Positions 11,331 to 22,422 of a stretch of 64,000 bases of DNA are shown one piece after another (within the stretch, counting starts at the first letter, position 1; each line of letters begins with the position of its first letter). Both the position numbers and the translations under genes were made by a program. The notes beneath the pieces were generated by a model, which saw nothing but the letters and a program-made list of their open reading frames with translations, made no database searches and was not told the DNA's origin. This DNA is from Furcasterigmium furcatum (Eukaryota; Ascomycota; Sordariomycetes; Glomerellales; Plectosphaerellaceae). The stretch is from contig BCIA01000003.1 in assembly GCA_001599815.1 (NCBI GenBank), positions 992,001-1,056,000 on the forward strand, read 5' to 3'.

Positions 11331-14300
11331 TTAAATGAAGTAGAGCAGCCTCCATCCTCTGACCTTCGTTGCCCACGTAAAGAAGAAAACGAGCGCCAAG
11401 TTGCTGAATGTGAACAGCAGGAAAATAGCCCAGCAACCCCATTTCCCGCCGAGCTGCCCGTCCAGGTTGAAGAGTTCCAGGTACTGCGACCCGCTGGTCA
11501 GCATGCACACTTGACAAGCCGTGTCGCCTGAGGCGTCCGGGTTCAGCAATTGTGCGGACGCTTCCGAAGCCCACGTGGCGGCGTATGATCCGCATGACTG
11601 GTTGTCCGGTGCTATGAACTCGACCAGGTCGGAGGCATTGCACTCAACGGAGACGGAGCCGGTCACGGCAATGATCATTCCGCCCAGCAGATAGGTGAAT
11701 GGCGACAGGTAGTAGAGCTGACGCTCATATTAGCCAGGACTCAGAATTTAACCGCGGTGTGTTTGCATACCCAGTAGCGCCAGAATACCTGGAGCTGGTG
11801 GAATGGTACGATGATGCCATTGAACCAGTTCAGCGTGCAGACGATGAAGACCAGTACGTTGCCAGCCACGCCGAGATCTGGGCTCAGCGCCATCATGAAC
11901 AGTCCGAGGAGAACCTATTCGTCGTCAGCCCAGATTCATGGTTCAACCCCTCTATGGGACCATGAACTTTACCTGGAAAACCTCATAGGTGAGGAGGAAC
12001 AAAAAGATATATCCGGCCTCATCTAGTGGTAGCCCGCTTGGGAAGTACCAAAGCACGAAGTACAAGACAGTGACCAGCACTGCTCCCGGCATCTCTGAGA
12101 GAATCGTGGACCAGACGAAAGCGATCCAGCCGTAGGCATGCGACGGGCCTTCTCTGAGCTGCCAGAAGAGACTCGCGAAGAAGTACCTCGCGAGTATTAC
12201 GTTGACGATGGCATTGCAGAGGAAGACAATGAAGAACACGCTGAAAGATCTGCACAAGGTTAGCAAGGGATCACAAGCGGGGATAGGGCACGGAACCAAC
12301 TCACCGATTCTGGAGATCTTGAGGGCTGGTGCCGATCTGGAAGAAGGTGAAGCCGACGAGGATTCCAGATATGACGTGCACCCAGATCTTGCTGTACATG
12401 TACGGCGGGTTCCTCCACTGACCCAACAGCATCCGCTTGGTGAGCAGCCATGTTTGTTGGACAATCGTTGCGTTATGGCTGCTACTCCTCGAGGCTTTGG
12501 CCGTTTCCACGTTCTTTGACTGCCTGCTGTTGCTCTGATCAATGTCAATCACTACGTCAACCAACTCGGCCGACCCAGCCCAGTTGGACGCCCAGGTTGC
12601 GCCCTTTTCGTTGTTCCGAGCATTTATGCCGGCGCCAACCGTCTCTAGAATGAATTCGGCCGGGTTTGCTTCAGGAGGACTGACTGCGCCGTGCCGGGCA
12701 AAGTATGGAAGGGCATCAGTGACCTTGCCGAAGCTGATTATCTGTCAGTCAAGACTCACGGGTTCTCATCGCACTGTTACTTACTACAGCTGCCTACCCT
12801 CAGACGAGAGAGCCAGGAGGTTGTCGAATTGAGAGAACAGGAGAGCGGAAGGCTGGTGAACCGTAACGACGATGGCCTGGCCTTGTCGAGCCACGAGCTT
12901 GAGGTAATGAATGATGCGGGCCGCACCCTGCGAGTCGAGCCCAGACGTCGGCTCGTCGGCGAACAAGATCTGTGGTCTGGCGACCAGCTCCACGCCAATC
13001 TGACAAGATGGTGAGCTCAAGTATCATAGGAATGTCTGATAGCACTTACGGTGACCCGTTTCAGCCGCTCAACGCCCAGTCCGCCGCCATCCTCGCCGAT
13101 GAGCACGTGCTGCACGTCGACAAGCTCCAGCATCTCCAGGACCTTGTCCACGTACGACAACTTCTCTTCCCTGGAGTATTCTTGCGGCTGCCTCAGGAGT
13201 GCAGAGAACTCAAGCGCTTCTCTGACTGTTGCAGTGGCATCATGGAGGTCCATTTGTTGAGCGAAACCTGGAGTACATTTAGCCAACGGTATCCCAAAGT
13301 TTTGACAATTCCGACTGGGTAACTTACCGATGGTCTTCCTGTAGTTGTCGTCAGGCACCCTGCCTTCCACGAGAACTTGTCCCTGCAATGTGCCGGCGAA
13401 GTTTGTCTGGCTGAGGGCCGTGAGGAGCGTGGTCTTGCCGGCACCGCTGGCGCCGCAGAGTGCCGTGAGCTCGCCCCGGCGCACGTATCCCGAGATGCCG
13501 CTCAAGATCTGCGTTTCGCCGACGTTCACATTGAGGTCTCTCCACGTGAGGGCGAGCTCGCCCAGCTTGTTTCCGGCGGTGGAACTGCCAGCGTCCAGAG
13601 GTCCCGAAACAGGCGCCGTCTTTTCCACGTCTGCTTGCTTCAGTGGCTTCTCGGTTGTCTTGTCGGAGCGCTTGGCGAAGACCAGGGGTGCACCTCCTTG
13701 CGGCGCGAACCTTCTCGTCTCGCTGCCCACGACCGCGGCGAGGAGGTAGGCGAGAGCGATGGCAATCATGATGCCGATGTTTCGCCACTTGTTAGAGCTG
13801 TCGAATCCGAAGGTCTCGAAATACTGGCTCCCAGACACAGAAGTCTCTCCCGGGAGAGCGCCACGAATCGCACAGGTCTGGTGCCCGGTGACTCCGTTCG
13901 ATGGGACAAGATTGCCATCGCAAGTCAATGTCAGCCCATCAAACTCATTGACGAGGAGCTATAAGCCCGTCAGATTTACGTCTCACAGCTTGACCTGCGG
14001 GAGGACTCACGTTCTCGTATCCGTAGTACATGGGGTTGATGTGGTGAAGCCAGCCGAAAACTGGCGTCATGTCGACGGGAGGGATAAGGAATCCCGCGAA
14101 GAGCAGCAGCACAGTACATGAAAATCCTCCGTATCTGAAGCCTGGATATTGTTCCTACGTTAGTACGGCTGTAAAGGTGTGACCTGACCGGGCAATCTTA
14201 CAATCATCCAAGGTGCCGACATATGAGGCGAACATGCGCAGCAGGTTGCTGAAGCAGACGGTGGAGATGAAAAGAGTCAGATAGAAGAAGAAGAACTTCC

Positions 14301-15994
14301 CAGCCTCCAGCTGCAGTCTTGCAAGGAAGTAGAAAGAAATGATGAAGATGACGTGTTGGAAGGCTATCAGGGGCAGGTCGATCAGGAATCTCGCCAGCGC
14401 GACCGATGATGGCCTGGTGACGTGGAGTTGAGCTTGTCTCTCGACGACAGGCCTGTTTGTGTGCGCGTCGAACAGTTCTGGGAATTGCAGCCAGCCGTTG
14501 ATGATCAGGGCGAAGTACAGGATGCCTCCGCGCGTGAAAGCGCCCTGGGCCGTGTTGTCGATGTCGAAGTAGGCTGAACCGCACACCAGGCAGAGGACGA
14601 CGGTGGTGAACCACTTAACGAAGTAGACCCTGCGCTGGCCAAGCACCAAGTGCAGCTCGCGCCTGAGGCATTCTCGCACCTGGGCAGGGTAGGACAGCCG
14701 GAACTTATCCCCGGGGAGGGGCGTGGAGTTGCCTGCTTGCCCCTGGTTGTACTCTTCAATTTCGGAAAGAATGGACTTGTAGTGCCTGGAACCCTTGAAT
14801 GCGGCCGCAAGGTCTTGAGGAGTCTTGATGCCCTCGGCGACTGAACCTGGCTTCGCGGCTCGGCTGTTCGGGTCGGTGACGGTAACAAGGAACTCAGCTG
14901 TTGTCTGGCCCTCGACGTGAGTGAAGCCGAGTTCTTCGAAGTAACTTCTCGCTTCGGACGTTGATCCAAAAAATGCCTGGTGACCTTTGTCGAGAAGGAT
15001 CACCTTGTCGAACTGCGAGTAGAGCTCCTCGCCAGCCTGGTAGAGGGTCGCAACCGTGGTCTTGTTGCCGATGTCCGTGAAGGCCCTCAGAGCCCTGGCA
15101 AAGTCAAGAGCGGTGGACGAGTCGAGACCGCGCGTTGAGTTGTCGAATGACTGCACAGACGAGCCGGCGGCAAAAACCTCGGCGATGGAAACACTATGAC
15201 GGGTCAGTCAGGCTCAGTGTGCTAGACAAACGGACGTACCGCTTCCTTTCTCCGCCGCTGATGCCCGGGGTGAAGGCGCCGCCGACTGGGGTTTCTAAGA
15301 CATGACCAAGCCCCAAAATCTTTGCGATTGACTCAACCAGGTTCGAGACCGTCTCCTTTCCTCGCACGTGTGACGGCAGGGAGGAGCGCAGTGCGAAAGT
15401 GAGTGTCTGCCGGACCGTCAAGGAGGCGATATGCTTGTCCTCCTCGGGGAGATAGATGGTTTCCCGAGAATGGCTCTTCTTGAAAGCATCGGCTTGTATG
15501 TTGGCGAATCTGAGGTCGCCCTCGATGGTCAAGGGGGACTGGTTGGCAATGGTGCGAAGGAACGAGGAGCAGCCGCTTCCTGGGCTTCCCAGGACCAGGA
15601 GCATCTCTCCCGGCTCGACGATGCCCGAAAGATCGCTCAGAATTGTCCTCGCGCCAGAAAGACCGAGTTTCCGAGGGTGCCAGTAGCTCAGGAGGTGATT
15701 CTTGATGAATTGGACCTGGTCGGGACCGAACGTGTTGAGGATTGCTCGGCCCAGAGTCTTGACAGGGACCTCGCTGCCGCTGGGCGCGATGACAGAGAGG
15801 TCCCTGAACGACACGCTGATCTGCTTCAAGTCATTGGAGCCTTCGGTGGACTGGCTACCAAGAAGGATCCTGATAGATTCGTGTTCGCCGTGGCCGATGG
15901 GGTTTGGCGGCGACGAGTCGGCATCCGACGAGCCCACTGTCGTGTTGCCCGTTTTCTCCTCTGCTCGCGGAGTCTCCTCCACAGAGTGCGGCAT
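11331..15994 (-). CDS. PDR-type (ABCG) full-size ABC transporter
   Basis: Plasma-membrane drug or metabolite efflux pump, layout NBD-TMD-NBD-TMD. Ten exons (15994-15240, 15193-14202, 14141-14011, 13958-13328, 13267-13050, 12999-12785, 12733-12305, 12249-11973, 11914-11771, 11717-11331), total 4179 nt, 1392 aa; every junction restores a family motif. NBD1 has the degenerate Walker A GSPGSGCSSF typical of fungal PDR proteins, signature ISGGERKR and DNSTRGLDSSTAL. NBD2 has a canonical Walker A GASGAGKTTL, weak signature LGVERLKRVT and DEPTSGLDSQ. The second membrane domain follows with FPSGLPLDEAGYIFLF, and the large extracellular loop carries paired Cys. It shares a divergent 0.9 kb promoter with the MFS gene and probably exports the region A product or protects against it. 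Confidence 0.93.
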
Positions 15995-16880
15995 GGTGGT
16001 CTGTTGGGCGTTGACTGGAGGGGGACGTCTCGAAACGAGATATCAAAGAGCTCCAGAATCAAACAAACGACTTGGCTCTGGTGGCGCTTCCGCTCAAGAG
16101 AGAGCTCCCCTGACAAACAAGTGAATAGAAGGGTCACGTGCTTTGGGGCGTTTGATCTTGCGTCAAAGTCCTGTTGAGTGGTTTGATTACAATGGCAGTT
16201 AGACCAACAAAATCTGGAAGTACTTGCATTATCCCCATATGCATCTGTACTCGGCCTTGAAGTGCCGTGGAGCCAACGCCGTCCGTCACCGAAGTCCGAT
16301 GTGGGGCTCACCCAAGACAGCGCATCGGAGGAACATGGCAGCAGTGTCGGACCTGGGCGGCATGGTCGCCAGGGTGAAACCCATGCGCAGGCGATGGCGA
16401 ATAACCAGCCACCAACAGAGAGCCATGGGTCGCTCTCTTACTATTCGTGTGAAATCGGCCAAGAGTCGCGGCGCTGTGGTCGCTCCAAGCCCTTGCCCCT
16501 ATCACAAACACCGTCAGTCAGGCTGGTGGGGGACACGACAGCGAGAGACACCAAACTGGCTGGACTTTTCCCCCCATTGCACAATCTCATTCAAGAACTC
16601 CATCTCGCCACGTTATTGCGTGCTTTCCAAATAACTCCTCGTCTAACTCCAAGAGAGTTGGCGTATTCCAGAGCGCTGGGTCGAGGCACTGGATCCATGT
16701 TGGTGGGACGAGCCTGGGCTGGGTGACAGGTCCTTTCTCGCTTTGATCCCCGCGAAGCAGCACGGGGACGAGTAATACTTATAGACGACCTGCAATCCGT
16801 GACAGTGGCTGATCGAACGCTCAACCAACTCATGAAAATCATCCCCTCGTCTTGAATTCGCACACTACCAGTCTGCCGCA
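15995..16880. promoter_or_regulatory. Divergent promoter region, ABC / MFS transporters
   Basis: 886 bases between two transporter start codons on opposite strands. No coding exon. One TCGGAG (complement of CTCCGA) lies at 16325. The head-to-head layout suggests joint control of the two pumps. Confidence 0.4.
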
Positions 16881-18588
16881 ATGACACACGCAAACCAGCT
16901 CGGTCCCGAGACATGGTGGAAGGACGCCGGCCTGAGGAGGCTGTACCTCTTGCTACCCATTGTCATATTGAGTAGCTCGTATCAGGGCTTCGACGGGATG
17001 ATCATGAACGGATTGCAGCTGTTGCCCTCCTGGCAAGAAGGTAGAGTGTTTCCCCGTCCGGCGATGCCACCCAAGCTCTAACGTGCAATCCCAGAGTTCA
17101 ACTATCCCCGCGGGCCCCTTCTCGGCCTCCTCGCTTCAATCCAGACGGTCGGTGCCATGGTGGCCCTCCCCAGCATTGGCTGGCTCGTCGACAAGATCGG
17201 CCGCCGCCGTAGCATCGTCTTTGGCGCCTCTTGGACCCTCGTTGGCGCCATCATGCAGGGTTCGGCCAGCCATCTCGCGGCGTTCATCATCTCTCGCTTC
17301 CTGATCGGCTTCGGCCTTGCCTACACTGTCGTCGCGTCGCCCGTGCTCCTGTGCGAACTTGCTCTCTCCAAGCACCGCGGCACAATCCTGGCCTACTTCC
17401 CCGCGACGTGGTACACCGGCGCCATCATCGCCGCTTGGGTGACCTTTGGCACGCAGTTCATCGACAACTCGTGGTCCTGGAGGATACCCAGCCTGCTCCA
17501 AGCTGCCCCCGCCATCATCCAGATCACGCTCATCTGGTTCGTCCCCGAGAGTCCCCGCTGGCTCGTCGCCAAAGGCAGAGGTGCCGAGGCCAAGGCTCTT
17601 CTCGTGAAGTACCACGCCAACGGAGACGAGTCGAACCCGATCGTCGAGATCGAGTATGCCCAGATCAAGGACGCCATCCTGCAGGATGCCCAGCACAAGA
17701 AGCAGTCCAGCTACCTGGACTTCCTGCGCACCAAGCCGAACAGGAGGAGACTCATCATCGTCACCTTCTGCGGTCTTTTCCTTGAGATCTCTGGCAACGG
17801 CCTGGTCCAGTACTATCTTCATGCCGTATTGAACAGCATCGGCATCACAGAAACAGTTGAGCAGACGACCATCAACGGGTGCCTTTCCATTTACAACTTC
17901 CTGGTCGCCATCGGCGCATCTTTCCTCGTTGAGCGCGTCGGCCGCCGCAAGCTGTTCATCATGTCCACCTCTGGAATGTTCCTGGCTTTCATCCTCTGGA
18001 CTACCTTCGCAGCTCGTAAGTTCTCGCGGCTGCATCTGCATTGCTGGCTATGCTGACTGCCGTCCAGTGTACACTACCAACGGGACCCGAGGCTTCGCCT
18101 ACGGCGTTCTGGTCTGCATCTTCCTCTCCAACGGAGCGTACAGTCTGGGGTGGACGCCCCTCTGGGCCTACCCGGCAGAGCTGCTCCCCTTCGAGATCCG
18201 CGCGCGCGGCGTCACTTACATGACGGGCGTCATGCACCTCTTCGGCTTCTTCTCTGCATTCGTCAACCCCATCGGTCTCGAGAACATCGGCTGGAAGTAC
18301 TACCTCGCCTTTGTGGTGTACACCTTCCTCGAGGTGAGCCTCGACTACCCCTCTGCGAATATTGATTTAGTGGCTGATCGTGACCAGCTTTGCGCCGTGT
18401 GGTACTTCTTCGTGGAGACAAAGGGCTACACGCTGGAGGAGATCGCGACCATCTTCGAGACCCCCGGCTTGACCTGGAAGGAGAGGAGGAACTTCAAGGG
18501 GCCCATCGCGTATCAGGACAGCAACTCTGCCGAAGAGAGCAGCGTCGGGGCGAAGAAGGCCGAGGTGACGGATGTCAAGGAGCTCTGA
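16881..18588 (+). CDS. MFS sugar-type transporter
   Basis: Proton-coupled or facilitative transporter of the fungal sugar porter family (lactose permease / hexose branch), about 12 membrane helices. Exons 16881-17040, 17095-18015, 18068-18333, 18388-18588 (introns 52-54 bp); 1548 nt, 515 aa, the usual length. Family motifs are in order: YQGFDGMIMNG in helix 1, DKIGRRRS, RFLIGFG, PESPRWL before the central loop, VERVGRRKL, and the C-terminal PELLPFEIRARG-like block (here PAELLPFEIRARG) and ETKGYTLEEI. The substrate cannot be read from sequence. Uptake of a sugar or a shikimate/quinate-like acid would fit the neighbours, but that is a guess. Confidence 0.88.
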
Positions 18589-19285
18589 GGACTGTCGCTG
18601 CTCTTCGCGGGAGGTCCTCCAAAACTTCAAGGGGTGATGAGGACCTCCAGCCTTGTAAAGGCATATCAGCTGACCTTCTTTTACGTCTTATTCGTATCCC
18701 AACTATATAGCAGGCTTATCCTCTTAATATCAGATTGGCCCTATTCCTCGAGTCTTAGGTGACCGATGGCTTTCATCTAACCCCTTCTTCAGCAAGTCTA
18801 GGCTCCAGAAGCACGTTCTGTGTGTAGAGTGTTTCTGGCAGAGAGGGTAGGCGTGTCGTTCTGCTTAGCTAGTGCATTGGCGACGATAAAAAAGGATGTA
18901 TTCGGTGTTGTAAAATGCTGCATTTTGCAGGTCTTGCCTGTGACTGTTAATATCCCGTGCCGGATGTGTCGGGAGCGCCTCCTCTGCTACCGATTGCTAG
19001 TGGTGATGAGGATCGGGGATATTTTATCTCCGATTTCTTGTGCATGAACTTCAGAAACACACTTTTGGCAAATAACGGTCGCACAAGCGAATAGATGATT
19101 ATTGAACCGCGGCTTTTTGTTTTGTCCCAGTGTTCTACCCCGCTCTTCACGGATCCTCCGGCAGGCATTGAAAAGGGTGAGGGGCCCAACAATTCGAGTT
19201 ACCTGCCTCAGACATCGCTCACCGGACGAAGCAGACCTCTCATAATATCACGAGCATCCACCACTGCCAACATCGAACTGCCAAG
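18589..19285. other. Intergenic region upstream of EthD-type gene
   Basis: About 700 bases, holding the MFS 3' end and the EthD promoter. One CTCCGA at 19028. No further gene seen. Confidence 0.5.
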
Positions 19286-19691
19286 ATGGTCAAGGTACTC
19301 GTCCAGTACCCTTCGGGTCCCAGCTTCGACAAGGACTATTACCTCAAGACTCACATGCCTCTGGTCGAAAAGTGAGCGCCCACCACATCCCCACCGCTTC
19401 GCCGCAATCTCCGCGAATGGAGGCGACAAGCCATTCGCGTAACGATTCGCGATGCTGACAAGTTCCAGGGCATGGGCCCCGAAAGGCCTGATCGACTGGG
19501 AGATCCTCTACTTCCCCGCCGACGCGCCCTTCCAGGTCCAGGCGATCCTGAACTGGCCTTCGGTCGACGCCTGGAAGGCTGCCAGCGCGCATGAGGAATC
19601 CAAGGCTGTGTTTGCGGATATCGCCGAATTCACCGCTGCGAAGCCTGTGCTGCTTGTCGGGGACGTTGTTGCGGGGAACAAGTGCGCCTAA
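19286..19691 (+). CDS. Small EthD-domain protein
   Basis: Dimeric alpha/beta-barrel protein of the EthD type, 102 aa, two exons (19286-19371, 19469-19691; intron 97 bp), total 309 nt. The N-terminus MVKVLVQYPSG is the first strand, FDKDYYLKTHMPLVEK is the characteristic YY..HMPL helix, and a second strand FQVQAILNWPS is followed by the usual region ending FADIAEF. Family members act in small-molecule pathways as dehydratases, decarboxylases, isomerases or oxidases without cofactor, so the exact reaction is open. It is a typical accessory gene of fungal metabolite clusters and is taken here as the right end of region A. Confidence 0.85.
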
Positions 19692-20489
19692 GATTGTCAG
19701 GGTATCACGTCCGCACTCATCGATGGAGAGGAGCAAGAGGGATCCGCCCGAGTCTGAGATTGAACGCTGCTGAGCAGGCCGGTCATTTCGTTGTTCGAGT
19801 TTCTCAGATTGTTCATGGCAGGCTTCATATATCTTCAGCTGACTTTGGCGGTCGTATCCCCCACAATATGTTGTCTGTGATCGAACATGACATTGTATGG
19901 CTTGGCTTCGCCATGAAGTGACACCGCAATCCTCAGCGCTACGCCAGCATTGCAGTTCCGGGCTCCCCAGGAAATCCATGTTAGCTGAGTACCAAAGACA
20001 TGACGAGAAGTAGGAAGGTCCTAAGTTCCGGGTCATCGGAAGTAGTAGCGTCTACCTCGCCCTCAGAGGTCTCCAGCGTATCTCCTCCCTCGGGCCCCAG
20101 GTGTTCGTCTTCGTTCATTCTGTCGCCGGGGGGACCCTCTCGCTCGGATGTTGCTGGCAGAAGATGAGGCGTCCCCACGCTTTTCGCTTTTCGGCGGAGA
20201 CTTGGGGAGTATCAAATAAATATTTGCTTATTTCGTCCCTCAGCAGAAGAAATAAAGTCCTAAAATTAAGCCCCTCCACTGTTGGTGCCTGAAGTTAGGG
20301 GGCCGGCCCCTGTGCTGTGGCGCTTTGGGGGGAAGTTTGACATCAACAACAGTCGCGTCGCGCACCCACCGTGTCGAACAACAGCTCCAGCTCAGCTCAC
20401 CTCGCAGTTTGAGGTATCTCTAACTTTGCAATTCTCAGCCAAAACTCACCGACACAGATTCTCAGCGACATCGATCGACTCAACAAACC
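19692..20489. other. Intergenic
   Basis: About 800 bases with no supported gene. A 230-codon frame on the minus strand (20036-19344) crosses the EthD gene antisense and shows no family features. Confidence 0.5.
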
Positions 20490-21797
20490 ATGGGGCGAAA
20501 GACCGGTCCCAAGTTCTACGCGGTCAGGGTCGGTCGGTGTCCTGGCGTCTACTCCAGCTGGCCCCAATGCGAGGAGCAGATCAAGGGATTCCCGAGGGCC
20601 AAATTCAAGTCGTTTGAAACGAGAGAGGAGGCCGAATGGTATGCCGAGCTCGACGTCCCCGCTGCACCACTGGCGACACCGGCGACACAGAACCACAGCC
20701 TCCAATCTACCCGCCAACTTGTCAAACAAGAGGGCGCCCAGGCCTCTCCGGTCCATGTTCCGGCGGGGCCCCTGGTGGCTCCGGCTCCCGCGTCGGCCTG
20801 GCTGATGGGCCCCCCGCCTGTGCCGGCGGCGCCGCCAGCTTCTCGGGGGGAGAAGAAGCGGAAGCTCTACGCGGTGGCCGTTGGTGAGCGACCAGGCATC
20901 TATTTCGACTGGGACCACTGCGAGAAGCAGGTGGTCGGCCGCCCGCGCAGCGTCTACAAGGGGTTCTCGACGCCCCAGGAGGCTCTTCAATTTATCAGAG
21001 CCAAAACCAGGCACGGCGAAAGCACCGAGGACCCGGACTACTACTACGCCGTGTTCATGCCCGCGTTGAGGACCGCCGCCATCTTCACCGACTCGGACGA
21101 CGCCATCGACACGAGGGACGAGCACCCCGAGAACAAGCTCTCCCGCAGCAAGAAGCTCGGAGAACTCGACGACTACCTCCGTCGCCAGATCGCGAGTCTT
21201 CCTCCCCCGGTCTCGCAGTCCTACTTCTCCCAGTTCCAGGACTTCGACAGAATCCCGAGCTCGCAGTTCGACGAGGAGTTCGCCGTCTTCGCCTCGTCTC
21301 AGGGCATCGCCGTCGGAACGAAGGAGTACACCAAGGCGCGGACGAAGGCCATCGGCCACGAGTTCCTGTTCTACTACGGGCCCATCGACCCCGATACCCA
21401 GGAGCCGGTCGACGCCGCGGACCTCTCGGACGCGGACAAGCTGGGGATCTACCAGGCCATGTGCCGCGACGTGGGCATCGAGGCCAGCGACAACATCGAC
21501 TCCTGCATCGACGATCTCAAGACCAAGGTCCTGGTGAACATCGTCGACTTCATCGACGCCCAGCGTCTCAAGAAGCCGGTCCAGACCTGGCCGCTCGAGC
21601 GCTGGTACGACTTCGAGGCGTACACGCTGAGGGACGACAAGCGCCTTCACCTTGGATTGGCGAAGGAGTACGGCGGGTTCCTGGTGGCGCTGCTGCAGAA
21701 CTTCCGGCGCGGGCCGCCGGCTCACTTTCAGAGGAAGAGGGGCATGGGCGCGTTCGAGGGGCCGGTGCCGGTGATGAAGAGGGCGCGGGTGTTTTAG
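20490..21797 (+). CDS. Protein with two tandem RNase H1 N-terminal (viroplasmin-like) domains
   Basis: Uninterrupted 435-aa frame with start in context AAACCATGG. Two copies of the small RNA-DNA hybrid-binding fold are seen: residues about 8-50 (KFYAVRVGRCPGVY, W..C..QI.G, F..F.T.EEAEWY) and about 125-170 (KLYAVAVGERPGIY, W..C.KQV.G, YKGFSTPQEAL). A Pro/Ala-rich linker joins them. In eukaryotic RNase H1 this fold precedes the nuclease; here no RNase H catalytic acids (DEDD) follow. Instead there is an acidic-to-mixed C-terminal domain of about 240 aa (YFSQFQDFDRIP, IGHEFLFYYGP) that I do not recognise, ending in a basic KRARVF. Likely nucleic-acid binding; cellular role unknown. Confidence 0.82.
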   Translation: MGRKTGPKFYAVRVGRCPGVYSSWPQCEEQIKGFPRAKFKSFETREEAEWYAELDVPAAPLATPATQNHSLQSTRQLVKQEGAQASPVHVPAGPLVAPAPASAWLMGPPPVPAAPPASRGEKKRKLYAVAVGERPGIYFDWDHCEKQVVGRPRSVYKGFSTPQEALQFIRAKTRHGESTEDPDYYYAVFMPALRTAAIFTDSDDAIDTRDEHPENKLSRSKKLGELDDYLRRQIASLPPPVSQSYFSQFQDFDRIPSSQFDEEFAVFASSQGIAVGTKEYTKARTKAIGHEFLFYYGPIDPDTQEPVDAADLSDADKLGIYQAMCRDVGIEASDNIDSCIDDLKTKVLVNIVDFIDAQRLKKPVQTWPLERWYDFEAYTLRDDKRLHLGLAKEYGGFLVALLQNFRRGPPAHFQRKRGMGAFEGPVPVMKRARVF

Positions 21798-22422
21798 TTG
21801 GCGTCGAGCCTGATCGGGAGAGGCAGGGCCCTCCGCAGACGCAAGTATTAATATGTTGTTCTTTCGAGCATCGTTCGCTACCTCCATCCAGTCCCCAACC
21901 CGCACCAGCCAGCTCGCACCGAGCTCTGAGCCATGAAGACCAGCAACGCCGCGGAGGAGAAACTCAATGAGGACTCACAGTGTCATCTCATCAATGAGAG
22001 CGCAGTTTCGCGTATCTGGAAGTACCGAATGCCCGCCTTGGCACACACGCGATCACACGCAACCGTGCGACCCCGCGGTCCTGCGCAGCGTCAAAAGCTA
22101 CAGCAATAAGCCGGCCTCCCGCAACGACATCATCATGAACCGCGAGCTGCGGGGGAGCTCGAGCTCGAGGTGCGGGGTCTCGTGCGACAGAAGCTTGCTG
22201 GCCAAGTTTCTTTCCTATTCGGGCATTTGGTGGCGATGGCGGCGGATCGGATCGGATCGCCCTACTGCTTTTGTTATCTCCAACCGAAGGCCCGAACATC
22301 AACTTGTCAAGCAGTAATTCATCCAGGTCAACTGCTTGATCACCTCTTCTTTTCTAGTCAAATCTCTGTCGAAATCTCAAAGCTTTGAACGCAGCTGTCA
22401 CCTCACTCACCTCGGCCTCACC
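21798..22422. other. Intergenic, promoter of aldehyde dehydrogenase
   Basis: About 625 bases. Pyrimidine-rich stretches and CTCACCTCACT-like sequence precede the ATG at 22423. No other gene seen. Confidence 0.5.

Noticed and set aside
17136..18041. 301-codon minus frame
   Set aside because: Opposite the MFS transporter, whose twelve-helix frame is clearly the real one.
19344..20036. 230-codon minus frame over the EthD gene
   Set aside because: Starts in non-coding sequence and runs antisense through a well-supported small gene.
20397..21905. 502-codon frame on the minus strand
   Set aside because: Lies antisense to the RNase H1-N-terminal-type gene; composition is Arg/Leu/Asp-rich as expected from the mirror of a GC-rich gene, with no family motif.
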